Shown here piece by piece: positions 1 through 10,700 of a DNA stretch of 36,781 nt. The translations under genes were made by a program, and so were the position numbers. This stretch comes from a virus. The notes under the pieces are model-generated. The model was not told where the DNA came from, ran no database searches, and saw nothing but the letters and a program-made list of their open reading frames with translations. The stretch is taken from positions 1 to 36,781 of IMG/VR virus record IMGVR_UViG_3300008107_000418; one strand, 5' to 3'. Position 1 is the first letter of the stretch. Each line of letters begins with the position of its first letter.

Positions 1-40
1 TTTGATAGTTCTGGGGTCACAATATGCCTCTGAACAGCAC

Positions 41-264
41 TTTTGCCGCAGGCAAAAAATAATTAAAAATACTTTGTACAAAAGTGTCCGCTAAGGACCT
101 TTTGGACACCTATAGTATAGTGAGAGGCGAAATAATCGGAGCCTCTCCACACACTAGCAGCGACCCTTGGGGTCGCACCCTAAGAGAAGCCCTAACCTTC
201 GGCTTCGTTTAGACTACGCCTACGGTTAGGAGATAAGCCCGAAACTTCCATACTTTCGTTTCGG
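41..264 (+). promoter_or_regulatory. Structured leader before the terminase gene, six inverted repeats
   Basis: The first 265 bases hold no credible gene. Six inverted repeats follow one another: 41-47/51-57 (7 bp, loop 3), 84-89/104-109 (6 bp), 122-128/141-147 (7 bp, loop 12), 160-166/170-176 (7 bp, loop 3), 191-197/224-230 (7 bp, loop 26) and 239-245/258-264 (7 bp, loop 12). Two overlapping TATAGT boxes at 111-121 could be a -10 element, but no good -35 lies at the right distance. An AGGAG at 228-232 is the only Shine-Dalgarno-like sequence before the terminase start at 266; its first three bases (228-230) lie in the fifth stem. Possible roles are an untranslated regulatory RNA leader, a packaging recognition site next to terL, or both. 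The repeats are seen directly; the roles are inference. Confidence 0.6.
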
Positions 265-265
265 T

Positions 266-2134
266 ATGCCTATGGAGAGAAAAAGAACAACTGCTGCTAG
301 CCATCGAAGCGATGCTATCAAGAAGCAAATTATTGAATTTTTAATGGAGGGGTACTCCGTCCAACGAGCCATGGATGCCGTTGGCCGTAGTATCAAAACC
401 TACGAATACTACCGAAAGATGGACCAGGAGTTCTCGACCCAGGTAGATAAAGTCCGTAGTATGACTGCCCGTGGAGAAATTGGCGGGGCTAGAGGGGAAG
501 TACCACCCTTCCCAGAGTTCTCAGAGAAATATCTAGGCACCAAGGTATTTAAGCACCAAGAGCATTGGATTGACCTACTTGAGGGTAGGCAACCTTCGGA
601 TGTTCATCCTGCCATTACCTTTGAAGAGGGTAGCCCAGACCTACTGATTGTTAACACCCCTCCAGAACACGCAAAGTCCACGACCATTACGGTCAACTAT
701 GCTGTCTATCGGATATGTCAGAACCCTAACATCCGTATCATGGTAGTCTCAAAGACTCAGGCCATGGCTCAGAAATTCCTGCTCTCCATTAAGAACAGAC
801 TCACACACCCTAAATATCAGGATTTGCAACTTACCTTTGGTCCGCCAGGGGGATTCCAAAAAGGGTCTGATTCATGGAAGCAGGATTTAATTTACCTATC
901 CTCCGAGTCTCGTGACTCAGGCGAAAAGGACCCTACCGTACAGGCTATCGGTGTCCGTGGTCATATCTACGGTGCCCGTGCCGACTTAATTATCATGGAC
1001 GACTGTGTTGACCATACCAACGCCCATGAGTACGAGAAGCAGATTGACTGGATTCAGTCCGAAGTTATGTCCCGTATTGACAACGATGGTGGTCGCCTAC
1101 TGGTTATCGGTACCCGCCTTCGTCCAAGGGACTTGTACTCTGAACTACGCGACCCTATTCGCTACCCAGACGAAGAATCTCCATGGACTTACTTCGCACA
1201 ACCTGCAGTTTTAGAATTTGACGAGGACCCTGACAAATGGGTAACACTCTGGCCTAAGACCAACATGCCACCCGTATCTGGTAAGGGAGTACCTGACGAT
1301 GACGGGCTGTATAGCAAGTGGGATGGACCCGCACTTCACAAGAAGCGCTCCCGTATATCCCCAAATCTATGGGCAATGGTTTACCAGCAACAGCAGGTAC
1401 ACGAAGATTCAGCATTTCCAAGCACCGCAATCAAGGGTGTTATCAATGGCGCTCGCAACTTTGGAATTATTCCAAGGGGTAAGAACGGCGTTCGCTACAA
1501 CGGTATGGATGGATTGATTGTTGTAGCAGGACTAGACCCAGCAGGCTCTGGTTATACCGCAGCCGTATGCCTAGCACTTGATGTTTCTACACAGAAGCGT
1601 TATCTGCTAGATGTATCTAACAAGCCTGGCATGAAGCCAGATGAGATACGAGAACTGATTAAAGGCTGGACAGATAAATATCGAGTTTCTGAGTGGCGAG
1701 TTGAGAAGAACGCTTTTCAAACAATGCTCACTCAGGACCGTGAGGTACGGGAATACCTGTCGTCACGGGGTGCAATTTTACGCGAACATCATACGGGTCA
1801 AAACAAATGGGACACCAACTTCGGAGTTGCATCCCTGACGACCCTCTTTCACGGTTGGGAAGATGGCAGAGCGCTTATTGAGTTCCCATCAACCCATGCA
1901 TCAGAAGGTTTAAAGACTCTTATTGAGCAACTTGTAACCTGGTACCCAGATGCACCTAAGTCGCAAAAGACAGATACCGTCATGGCTTTCTGGTTTGCTG
2001 AACTTGGCTGCCGAGACAGGCTTACAAACGCATCAAACTTTGCAAAAACACACAATCGTATGAATATGTTTCATACAAAGTACGACCAATCACGACAGAT
2101 AACTGTCAACTTAAATGACTATAACTATTCATAG
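266..2134 (+). CDS. terL: Terminase large subunit with N-terminal HTH-like segment
   Basis: This is the ATPase-nuclease that pumps and cuts phage DNA at the portal during packaging. Residues about 20-50 look like a helix-turn-helix, a DNA-contact role usually given to a separate small terminase. The ATPase domain shows a variant Walker A, TPPEHAKST (131-139), Walker B LIIMDD (241-246) and a coupling motif IGTRL (281-285). The nuclease domain has acidic residues D424 (GLDPAGSG), E480 (VEKNAF) and D570 (TDTVMAFW). At 622 residues it is slightly long for the family. The ATG at 266 lacks an SD at normal linear distance; see the leader entry. A second in-frame ATG is at 272. No separate small-subunit gene is seen in the window. 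The family call is firm; the fused recognition role is inference. Confidence 0.93.
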   Translation: MPMERKRTTAASHRSDAIKKQIIEFLMEGYSVQRAMDAVGRSIKTYEYYRKMDQEFSTQVDKVRSMTARGEIGGARGEVPPFPEFSEKYLGTKVFKHQEHWIDLLEGRQPSDVHPAITFEEGSPDLLIVNTPPEHAKSTTITVNYAVYRICQNPNIRIMVVSKTQAMAQKFLLSIKNRLTHPKYQDLQLTFGPPGGFQKGSDSWKQDLIYLSSESRDSGEKDPTVQAIGVRGHIYGARADLIIMDDCVDHTNAHEYEKQIDWIQSEVMSRIDNDGGRLLVIGTRLRPRDLYSELRDPIRYPDEESPWTYFAQPAVLEFDEDPDKWVTLWPKTNMPPVSGKGVPDDDGLYSKWDGPALHKKRSRISPNLWAMVYQQQQVHEDSAFPSTAIKGVINGARNFGIIPRGKNGVRYNGMDGLIVVAGLDPAGSGYTAAVCLALDVSTQKRYLLDVSNKPGMKPDEIRELIKGWTDKYRVSEWRVEKNAFQTMLTQDREVREYLSSRGAILREHHTGQNKWDTNFGVASLTTLFHGWEDGRALIEFPSTHASEGLKTLIEQLVTWYPDAPKSQKTDTVMAFWFAELGCRDRLTNASNFAKTHNRMNMFHTKYDQSRQITVNLNDYNYS

Positions 2135-2142
2135 AACTGGAG

Positions 2143-3972
2143 GTGGGTGCGATTAAATCTTTAGACGAAATTAAAGATAACTTCCTCGTTGTCAAGCAAG
2201 TCTTTGCCGAGCGCGACAGTCGCATGGAAGATGTCCTCCTTGTTCGCAAGGGTCGTATGCGCGATGTGTACCCTGACCTATTCCCAGACGGACCGTTTGA
2301 GAACCCTATCGTTGCGAACATGGTTGATATTTCAGCCCGCGACCTATCAGAAGTAATCGCACCACTACCTGCATTTAACTGCAACTCACCTACTATGGTT
2401 TCTGAGAAGGAACGCAAGAAGGCTGACAAGCGCGAAGAGATTGTTAACGGAATCGTTGACTTCTCTGACTTGCAGACCCAGATGTTTAACGCAGCAGACC
2501 GCTATGTAACCTACGGATTCGTACCTGCACAGGTTGAATATGACCTAGATGCCCAGATGCCACGCATCCGTTTCTTAGATTCCTACGGTTCATACCCAAT
2601 GATTGACCGCTTTGGTCGAGTTCAGTATTTCTATCAGCGTATTCAGAAGTCTGTTAGCGAATTGATGGCTGCATACCCAGAGTATGCCCACATCATCTAC
2701 GACAAAGACGAGAACACCGACTCATCCCAGATTGAAGTTGTGCGTTACCACGACAAAGACCAAGATGTTTTGTTTATTCCATCACGCAATAACTTGATTA
2801 TTGACCGAGCAGCCAATGCTCTTGGCGAAGTGATGGTTCGTGTTGTACAGCGCCCATCTATTGACAGCCAATCACGCGGACAGTTTGACGATGTACTTGC
2901 AATTCAGGTTGCAAAGGCTCGTTATGCACTGCTTTCTCTTGAGGCAGCGACTAAGGCAGTACAGGCACCTATCGTTGTGCCACGCGATGTATCAGATTTG
3001 GCCCTTGGCCCAGATGCTGTTATCCAAACAGAGCGCCCACAGGATGTACGCCGTGTATCTATTGAGATTCCTGGTGGAACATTTGCTCAACAGCAGGTTC
3101 TCGAAGGCGAACTCCGTCTAGGTTCACGCTATCCTGAGTCTCGTACAGGTAACATTGATGCTTCAATCGTTACAGGCCGTGGTGTTCAGGCACTTATGGG
3201 TGGTTTTGATACCCAGATTAAGACAGCACATGCAATGTTTGCTCGTGCTTTTGTCGAATTGCTCAGCCTTGCACTTAAGGTTGACGAAAAGATTTTTGGT
3301 GATGTAGAGAAGAACCTACGCGGTACACGCAACGGTACTCCTTACAACATTAAGTACAAGCCAAAGCGTGACATTGACGGTGATTACACTGTTGATGTTC
3401 AGTATGGCTTGATGGCAGGACTTGACCCTAACCGCGCCTTGGTCTTTGGACTACAGGCACGCGGTGACAAGTTGATTTCACGCGACTTCCTTCGCCGTCA
3501 AATGCCTTTCTCCTTCAATGCAACACAAGAAGAAGAGAAGGTTGACACCGAAGAACTACGCGATGCCATGAAGCAAGCGATTGCTTCCTATGCACAGGCT
3601 ATTCCAGCGCTTGCATCTCAAGGTCAAGACCCATCGGATATTCTCTATAAGTTATCTTATGTGATTAACGAACGCCAGAAGGGTACCTCTATCGAGGTTG
3701 CGGTTTCTGATGCGTTTAAACCACAGAATCCCCCACCTGGTGAGTTGACCCCTGAGGGTGTAAGTCCCGAAATTATCGGGCAAGCAGGCGCGGTCCCTCC
3801 AGGTGAGGGGCAACTTCCCGAAGGTCTAAGTCCAACTGGTCGTATGGTTGGCGTAGCACCTGGACAGATTGCACCTGGTGGCAGACCAGATGTTCAATCC
3901 TTACTAGCAAGTTTAACCCAGCGAGGCGAACCTAATTTGCAGGCATCGCTAATCAGACGACTACCAGCGTAA
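2143..3972 (+). CDS. Portal protein
   Basis: The predicted 609-residue product is called portal from its place directly after terL, its length, and its content: an N-terminal helical region, a middle part rich in short beta and turn segments, and a Gly/Pro-rich, Gln-rich tail from about residue 525. Portals form the dodecameric channel at one capsid vertex and dock the terminase. The start is odd: GGAGG (2139-2143) touches the GTG at 2143, too close for normal initiation. The in-frame ATT at 2152 lies 8 bases after GGAGG, and the next in-frame ATG, at 2224, has no SD. GTG at 2143 is kept with doubt. I see no diagnostic catalytic motif, so the call rests on synteny. Confidence 0.8.
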   Translation: MGAIKSLDEIKDNFLVVKQVFAERDSRMEDVLLVRKGRMRDVYPDLFPDGPFENPIVANMVDISARDLSEVIAPLPAFNCNSPTMVSEKERKKADKREEIVNGIVDFSDLQTQMFNAADRYVTYGFVPAQVEYDLDAQMPRIRFLDSYGSYPMIDRFGRVQYFYQRIQKSVSELMAAYPEYAHIIYDKDENTDSSQIEVVRYHDKDQDVLFIPSRNNLIIDRAANALGEVMVRVVQRPSIDSQSRGQFDDVLAIQVAKARYALLSLEAATKAVQAPIVVPRDVSDLALGPDAVIQTERPQDVRRVSIEIPGGTFAQQQVLEGELRLGSRYPESRTGNIDASIVTGRGVQALMGGFDTQIKTAHAMFARAFVELLSLALKVDEKIFGDVEKNLRGTRNGTPYNIKYKPKRDIDGDYTVDVQYGLMAGLDPNRALVFGLQARGDKLISRDFLRRQMPFSFNATQEEEKVDTEELRDAMKQAIASYAQAIPALASQGQDPSDILYKLSYVINERQKGTSIEVAVSDAFKPQNPPPGELTPEGVSPEIIGQAGAVPPGEGQLPEGLSPTGRMVGVAPGQIAPGGRPDVQSLLASLTQRGEPNLQASLIRRLPA

Positions 3973-3984
3973 GGAGGTGAACAA

Positions 3985-4152
3985 ATGAAGAAAGCACTTA
4001 AGAAGGGCTACAGCAAGAAGCCTGCTAACCAGGGTTCTGCAGGAAAGCCAAATGTACAGAAGCCAATGATGGCGAAGAAGGCATCATCTAAGGGTGGTAA
4101 GGTATATCAGACCACACCACCAAGTGGCACACGCGGTTCAAAGAACAAGTAA
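3985..4152 (+). CDS. Small Lys-rich protein, 55 aa
   Basis: A 55-codon ORF with a near-perfect Shine-Dalgarno (AAGGAGGTGA, 3971-3980) four bases before its ATG. The product begins MKKALKKGYSKK and stays rich in Lys, Ser and Gly, with no predicted fold or membrane segment. It is one of four tiny basic genes in the head region (others at 17031, 17189 and 17452). Such proteins could neutralise DNA in the capsid or help assembly, but nothing in the sequence proves this. The strong ribosome binding site and the snug fit after the portal gene argue that it is real. Confidence 0.7.
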   Translation: MKKALKKGYSKKPANQGSAGKPNVQKPMMAKKASSKGGKVYQTTPPSGTRGSKNK

Positions 4153-4274
4153 ATAAATTTCGCGCAGTCGCCAATGTACAGCGACTATAAACAAGTGGCA
4201 GGAACCAACCTGAGCAAGTTGCAAAACTGCTCACTAATTATTCACAAGAGCGCTAATTTAGCATAGAGGTAATC
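4153..4274. other. Intergenic segment with two short hairpins
   Basis: There is no ORF with a ribosome site here. Two inverted repeats are visible, AGTCGC/GCGACT (4166-4171/4181-4186) and GAGCA/TGCTC (4212-4216/4228-4232). Neither is followed by a T-run, so these are not obvious terminators. They may be mRNA processing or stability elements between the portal and virion-protein genes. The final bases GAGGTAATC supply the SD of the next gene. Confidence 0.4.
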
Positions 4275-4727
4275 ATGGCAGAGAAAGCAAATCAAAATTT
4301 CCAAGTATCCGCAACAGGCGGTGCAGGTTCAGGTGGACAAGCAGCACAGTATGCTGCAGGTATTGACAACGCAGGAGATTTTTATGAACTTCAAACTCAA
4401 GCCACAATGTCAAAGTCTGGCGTACAGTTGCCAAATAGAGGCAATCCTGTTACACCTAAGATGCCAGTTGGCGATATTGTTCCTCTCAATGCTCCAACAC
4501 TCTACCCAGAAGAAGGAGTAGATACAGGCGCAGCACTTGGACCTAATGCAGGTCAAGAAGTTATGGCAGCACCCGCCATGCTTGCAGCACAGAACAACGA
4601 AGATATTGCAGCACTTGCTGCTTACTTGCCTTTCTATGCAAAGGTAGCAGAATCCCCACAGGCATCTAATGCCACTCGTAACTGGTATCGCTACATCCGT
4701 AGCCAGATACAGGGACAGGCTCAATGA
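4275..4727 (+). CDS. Hypothetical virion-region protein, 150 aa
   Basis: I do not recognise this family. The N-terminal 40 residues are rich in Gly, Ala and Gln and look disordered. The C-terminal half is helical and Ala-rich, ending in a basic, aromatic segment (NWYRYIRSQIQGQ). The start has GAGGTAATC in front of it. Its stop overlaps the next ATG (ATGA at 4724-4727), so it is translationally coupled to the giant gene. Position and coupling suggest a virion component or a chaperone for the giant protein; a scaffold is possible but unsupported by motif. Confidence 0.7.
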   Translation: MAEKANQNFQVSATGGAGSGGQAAQYAAGIDNAGDFYELQTQATMSKSGVQLPNRGNPVTPKMPVGDIVPLNAPTLYPEEGVDTGAALGPNAGQEVMAAPAMLAAQNNEDIAALAAYLPFYAKVAESPQASNATRNWYRYIRSQIQGQAQ

Positions 4728-7700
4728 GTTGGGTTGAAAACCTTGGCAAGATGGCAAAGGGAGCCATTGACTTTACTGGCTTGCCTGGACTATTCAAAGA
4801 TTTAGCAACTGCTGGTTCAAATGATGACCCGTGGTATGTAGATGGTATTAACCTTGCTAAGAACACAGTCAAGGTTGCAACCACACCAGTTCGTGCTGCT
4901 GTAGGTGGACTACTTGCAGTTGGTGAAGCATCATACGAATTAGGTGGCAAGGTACGCCGTGAAGGTGTTGAAGCAATCCTTGACCAACCTTTTATGTACA
5001 ACAAGTTTAAGAACGAGAACGAGTCATACGCCGACTACACCGCACGCGTTGAGCGCGAAAAAGAAAACATCAGTTTGGGACAGGCGACTCTCTCAGTTCT
5101 TTCTCCTGGAAAAAACTCTGGCGATAAGTCAGGCTGGCTCCAGGACTGGACAGATAACAACCTTAAGTTTTTATCTGCTGGCTTTGACCTGTTTGACCCA
5201 ATGGACCGTGAGGCTGCGTTTCAGAACCAGTACACAGGTAAGTTCCTTTCAGGTATTCAGGACATTACTGCATCAACACTTATTGACCCATTAACCTTTA
5301 CAGGTTTTATTGGCAAAGGTGCAGTTATTATTTCTAAGGCTCCGATGCTAGATACAATTTCTGGCAAGACTGCTCGTGCAGTATTTGGTAAGTTTGCTAT
5401 GACAGAAGAGCGCCTTGACAATATCCTTGTTCAGGCCCTTGATGGTAAAGGCGAAGCACTTACCGACATTAACTTTCTTACAAACTCAAATGCTAGAGAA
5501 CAGTACGAATACTGGCGTAAGAAGAAAGTCACAAACCCTGATGCTATGGCATACCTCTTTGGTCGTGCCCAGTCAAGGGAAGAAGTTGTTGACACCTTCC
5601 GCGCTGTTATGTACAAGGACACAGATGCAATCTCTAAAATTGCTGATGCTGACTCTGAGGCTGGTTTAGTATTTGATGCGCTTAATGATGTGCCACATCC
5701 ACATCGTATGTACCTTGAGGGTAAGTCCGATGGGGATTTAATTACCTCACCTAAGTACAACGAGGTATTGCAGGGCTACATTGCTAAAGCAGCAACAGAA
5801 GATGACCGCTTCCGTGCAGCACTTGAGACTGTACAAACTGGCGGTCAATTCAAGTACGGATTTAGCCGTGGACCTTGGGAGGGTAAACTTGCCGAGAAGT
5901 CAAAGGCTAAGGCTGCTCGTACATTTGCTGAACCAGAATCTGTCTTAATACAAAAGACAAGCCTGCATCCAGTCATTAAGGTAGTTAACTACTTCAAGGA
6001 CGAGATGCCAAGCGGTGTCTTTAATGTTAACGATGGTGACTCATACACAGAATTTAACGCTTTCCTTCGTGAGGTCAATGACCTATCTAAGGGTTCATTT
6101 GGCGCTCGTGCTGCACAGTATGCAGACGAGTACCTTGGTGCAGCATCTGCTGGCGAGCGCAATGGAATTATCCAGCGTGCTGAGAAAGAATCCTTTGCGG
6201 TTCTCTTTCCTAACTACGATGCAGCAACTATTGATAGCCTTTATGCAATCTTTGACTATCGCCGTGCTTCCCGTATTAAGGCCCACCGCGACCAAGGCTT
6301 CGTCTCATACCTTGAGAATGGTCAGGTAGTTAATGCGGTATCACCTGTGCTACAGCGTGAGTCTGCTAACTACTCAATCATTGCAGATATGCGTAAGTTA
6401 TCCCGTGCTATTCGCTCACACGAAGGTGTGCTGCCAGGACTACTAGACGGCATTGATGTTCAGGATTTGACTCTTCGTACAGATAAGGGACTTGCAGCCC
6501 TTGGTACTATCAATGACATCTTTAAGACTTCTGTACTTATGCGCCTTGGATACACCGTGCGTAACCTTACCGAAGCACAACTATCTATGTTGGCTAAAGG
6601 ATTTGCTATGCCAGCAATGGTTGCAGCAGGTGGCAAGGATGCAGTCAACCGATTCTTTAACAACCGTAAGGTTGGATTCAATCGTCTTATTGACAATGTA
6701 AATGTACGCGCTGGTCGCATAGATGATGTGCCAACAATGCAGTATGCGTTTATGTCAGAGGTGGACAAACTCCGCGCTATTGACATGAGCCGTAAGCAAC
6801 TAGCCAAGGCAATTACTACTCGCATTGGTGAACTTGAGCGCGATGCATTTAAGTTACGCTTCACCGCAGGCGTTGGTCCGTTAACTGTTGAGGATGAGGT
6901 TCGCACCCTTAAGGGCGTACTTGCTGATTTAGAGTCAGTCACTCTTTACCACGGCTCACCTGAGGCTGCATTTAAATTTGACCAGTCACGCTCCATTGCA
7001 ATGTCTGCTTCTCCTGCTATTGCTCGGCGCTATGCAGAAGGCGGAATGGTTGTTTCTGTTGAACAGTACATCCCAACTAAGACTGGTCGCCCTGGTCGTT
7101 TGGGTGAACAACCATTAAGCAAGGCTGGCACACTAGCACCGCTAGATGAAGTAAAATTGATTCAACGCCTAAATCCAAATATGGAAAATACCTATGGTGT
7201 TGCATTAGTTAAAACAGACTATATTAAAAAGTTTATAGAATTTGACCGTGCTGGTTTAGAAGCAACTCCTGGTTATAGTGCTGAAACTATTGCAAAGATT
7301 ACTGATGATTTAAAGTCTGGCAAAGGATTTTCAAACCCTTTAGTTCTTGAGTATTATGTTAGTGATAGTGGTGAGTTGCTTCTTAAACTAGGAGAAGGTA
7401 ATCATAGATTACAAGCAGCATTAAATGCTGGACTTGATTCTGTTCCAGTTGCTATTGTTAAAGCATATAAATCAACAAAAAATTTAAAAGGTACTGGTAT
7501 AACTTCAAAAATTATTCCAGATAAAATGGGATATATTCCTGGCAATCCAAATCCTCGTGATTTGCTAGAACCAGATGTAATGAAGAGTTTGACAAGAGAA
7601 CCTAGAGTTCCTTCTGCCAAGCGTGAAGATGTACTTAATGAAGCAATGCTTAAGATGCAATCAGATATGATTGATGCCGTTAACAGCGGTGCTAAGGTTG

Positions 7701-10700
7701 AAATTAAGCGTGGTTCAAAGTGGGTTGAAGTTAAGTCTATTGACTATGAAACACTTGTACTAGCCCTTGAAACAGATGAGTTTGAAACAGTTCTATTCAA
7801 GGATTGGTCACGCCGACCAGTATTTCGCGTAAATCAATCTAAGGGCAATGTTCAGCCAATGCGTGTTTATGGACCGTCATTGTTTATGACCCGCTGGAGC
7901 GAACTGCCTGCAGATGTACAGTCTTTGTTCGGTGGAAAGAACGCTAACTTTAAGGCATGGATAAAGTCCAAAGGCTGGCAAGACCAGAAGGACCCCATCT
8001 ATAAGTACCTTCGTGAGAATGGATATGGAACTGCTGCTGTCCTTGACGACAAGCGTGCAGGTGGATTGTCCTACATCGTATTGCCAGAGGCAGTTAATAA
8101 GCAGGGTCGTACCCGCGAAGTAACTCGCACAGTTTCAGAAATGGAACAGCGTGCGCAGATTCAGGCTGCTGAGGAGTTACCAGAAGAGGGTCTTGAGCAA
8201 CTTATGGCTACTCCTAAGGAGCGCCGTAATGCTCTCAAGGAAGCACGCAAAGCAAAGCGTAGGCCAAAGGCATCTGTATCTCCTTATTACGATAAGGACA
8301 ATGTAAACGCCATGATTAACAATGGTGTTGAAGATGCTGCAGAAAACCTTGCTCGCCTCTACACAGCAACACATGCACACCTTGATGATATGTCTGAGCG
8401 CCTTGGCGCTGCTATTACTCGTGCTGAGTCAAACGCTATCAAGCAGCGCACAGGCTATGGCTACATGGATGTTGAGGCTAATGGCGTTAAATACAATGTC
8501 CCAGAAGTTTTCCAAGATGCATCATGGTTCATGGGTCGTACCTCAGCCGAGGACACATGGAACGCCATGGTTGGTACACAGGAGATGGCATTTAGTGTGG
8601 GCATTGGTGCCCGTACAGTTGCACCTGTAAAGCCAAATGACCCACGCTACTTTGAGGCTTGGGGCAACATTTTGAACATGCACTTCCGTGACCCTGAGAC
8701 AGGAATCATGGACCCTGTTGTTCGAAGGATTCTTGACGGCCAAACAGATGATGACATCCTTCGCTGGTTTACTCGCTCCTTTGAGGGCCGTAAATATGCC
8801 AACGATACATACACAACACCACGCCAAGCATTTGGATTTACTGCCCTTAAGGGTGGCGAACTAGACGATGACTTACTTGAGAAGATTAACATCACTCGTG
8901 GTGCAGTCAAGGTTTATATTCCAGATGAAGAAACCGCTTTAATCCTTAGCCGAGTTCAAGACGATGGCAAGGTTATTTCAGGTGGAGACATCCAGAATTG
9001 GCTACGCGATAGATTTGGTTCTAACCCAGAGAATCTTCCAGAGATTAACGGGTTGCTTGTAACCACATCTAAGGAATACCGCGACCAAGAAAACATTATT
9101 GACATCTTTAACCGCCGTGTTATGCGCTTCCTTGGTTCACTACCAGAAGATGTATTTGCTCGTCATCCACTTGCAAAGGCTACATATAACAGACGAGTTA
9201 AGATTAACCTTGAGCAGTTAGCAGCAGGCAAAGGCTCTGACAAACTAACTGGTGAAGAGGTTGAGCGTGCTATCCGTGGCGCTCGTGAAGAGGCTCGCCG
9301 TGAGGTAGAGCGCACACTCTTTACGATTGTTCGCCGTAGCCGTGCATCATCTAGCCAAGTAATGCAGTTGATGTTCCCGTTCTTTGCAGCCTACGAAAAC
9401 ACTATGAAGCGTTGGTCAGGCATCATTGCCGAAAACCCAATGGCCGTAGCAACCGCTGGTCGTACTATTGCTCAGGTGGTAAATGGTCAGACCGTTATTG
9501 ACCAAGATGGCAACCGCATCACAGATGCTAGAAAGTTGTCAGAAGATGGTATGGCTAACCTTGTAGTACAAGTGCCAGAAGGATTTATCAAGTCACTTCC
9601 TAAGGAATGGCAAGAGGTGGCAGAAAACGCATTTAAGAGTGTAAGCATCCCGCTTTCATCTCTTGATGTGATTACTCAAGGTCAGCCTGGAAACCCAGGA
9701 TTTGGTCCATACGCAGTCCTTCCAACATATCTGATTGTTCGTGGTCGCCCTGAACTAGAAGATGCGTTTAGACCGCTGTTCCCAGCAGGTCAGCCACAAA
9801 AGGTTTCTGACTTGTTCACACCTGCAGCACTCCGCCGTCTTACCACAATGTGGACACAGGATGAACTGTATGTGCGTACATATAACCAGATGCTTCGCTA
9901 CGAGACTTACAACTTTAACAGCGGTAAGCGTGTTGACCAGCCTACGGCAAAAGAAATTGAAGATAAGACAAACAAGTTCTTCATGCTCCGTGCTTTAGGT
10001 TCAATCTCGCTACCTGTTGCGATTAGCCCAGAGATGGATTTCTATCAGGCTACATACCGCCAGTTCCTTACACAGTACGGACCAGGCGAGGCAGAGGCTA
10101 AGTTCCTTGAGATGTACCCAGATTACTTTGAGGCAACTATCAGCCTTTCTAAGTCACCTGGTGGGCTTGAGGCTAACCTCGATACTGTTCGTAACTTAAG
10201 AAAGCATCAAGGGCTTATGGCTGCTGCTGAGGCATCAGATAACTCAGAACTTATTGGATTCCTTGCTAACGACTTTGATGGTCAGTACACATTTAGTCAG
10301 GCTGCATACCAATGGCAATATCGCCAAGGTGCATATCCTGGCTCAAAGAATACATACCGTCAGAATCGTGCCCCTGAGGAACTATTGCGCGATGCTAACA
10401 TCAAGCGTGGTTGGACACAGTTCAACTCACTTATGGGTCAGATTAACACCTACAAGATTCAGAACGGTATCGTCTCTGATACTGACCCAGCCTTAGATGG
10501 AATCAACGCTGCTAAGAAACTATGGCTTCGCCAGATGGCTGAGACAAACCTTGAGTGGTACTCAGAGTTCATCTCACCAGACAGAGGTAAGTATGAGCGC
10601 CGTGCGCAGGTACTTGAGAAGGCTTTATCTGACAAGTCATGGATGGCACAGAACGGTAATCGTCCAGTAGTTAAGGCAATGGCTGTCTATCTTGATGCTC

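Noticed and set aside
111-130. TATAGTATAGTGAGAGG resembles part of a T7-type promoter
   Set aside because: Only a short ACTATAG/GTGAG-like resemblance, and no phage RNA polymerase gene is seen in the window.
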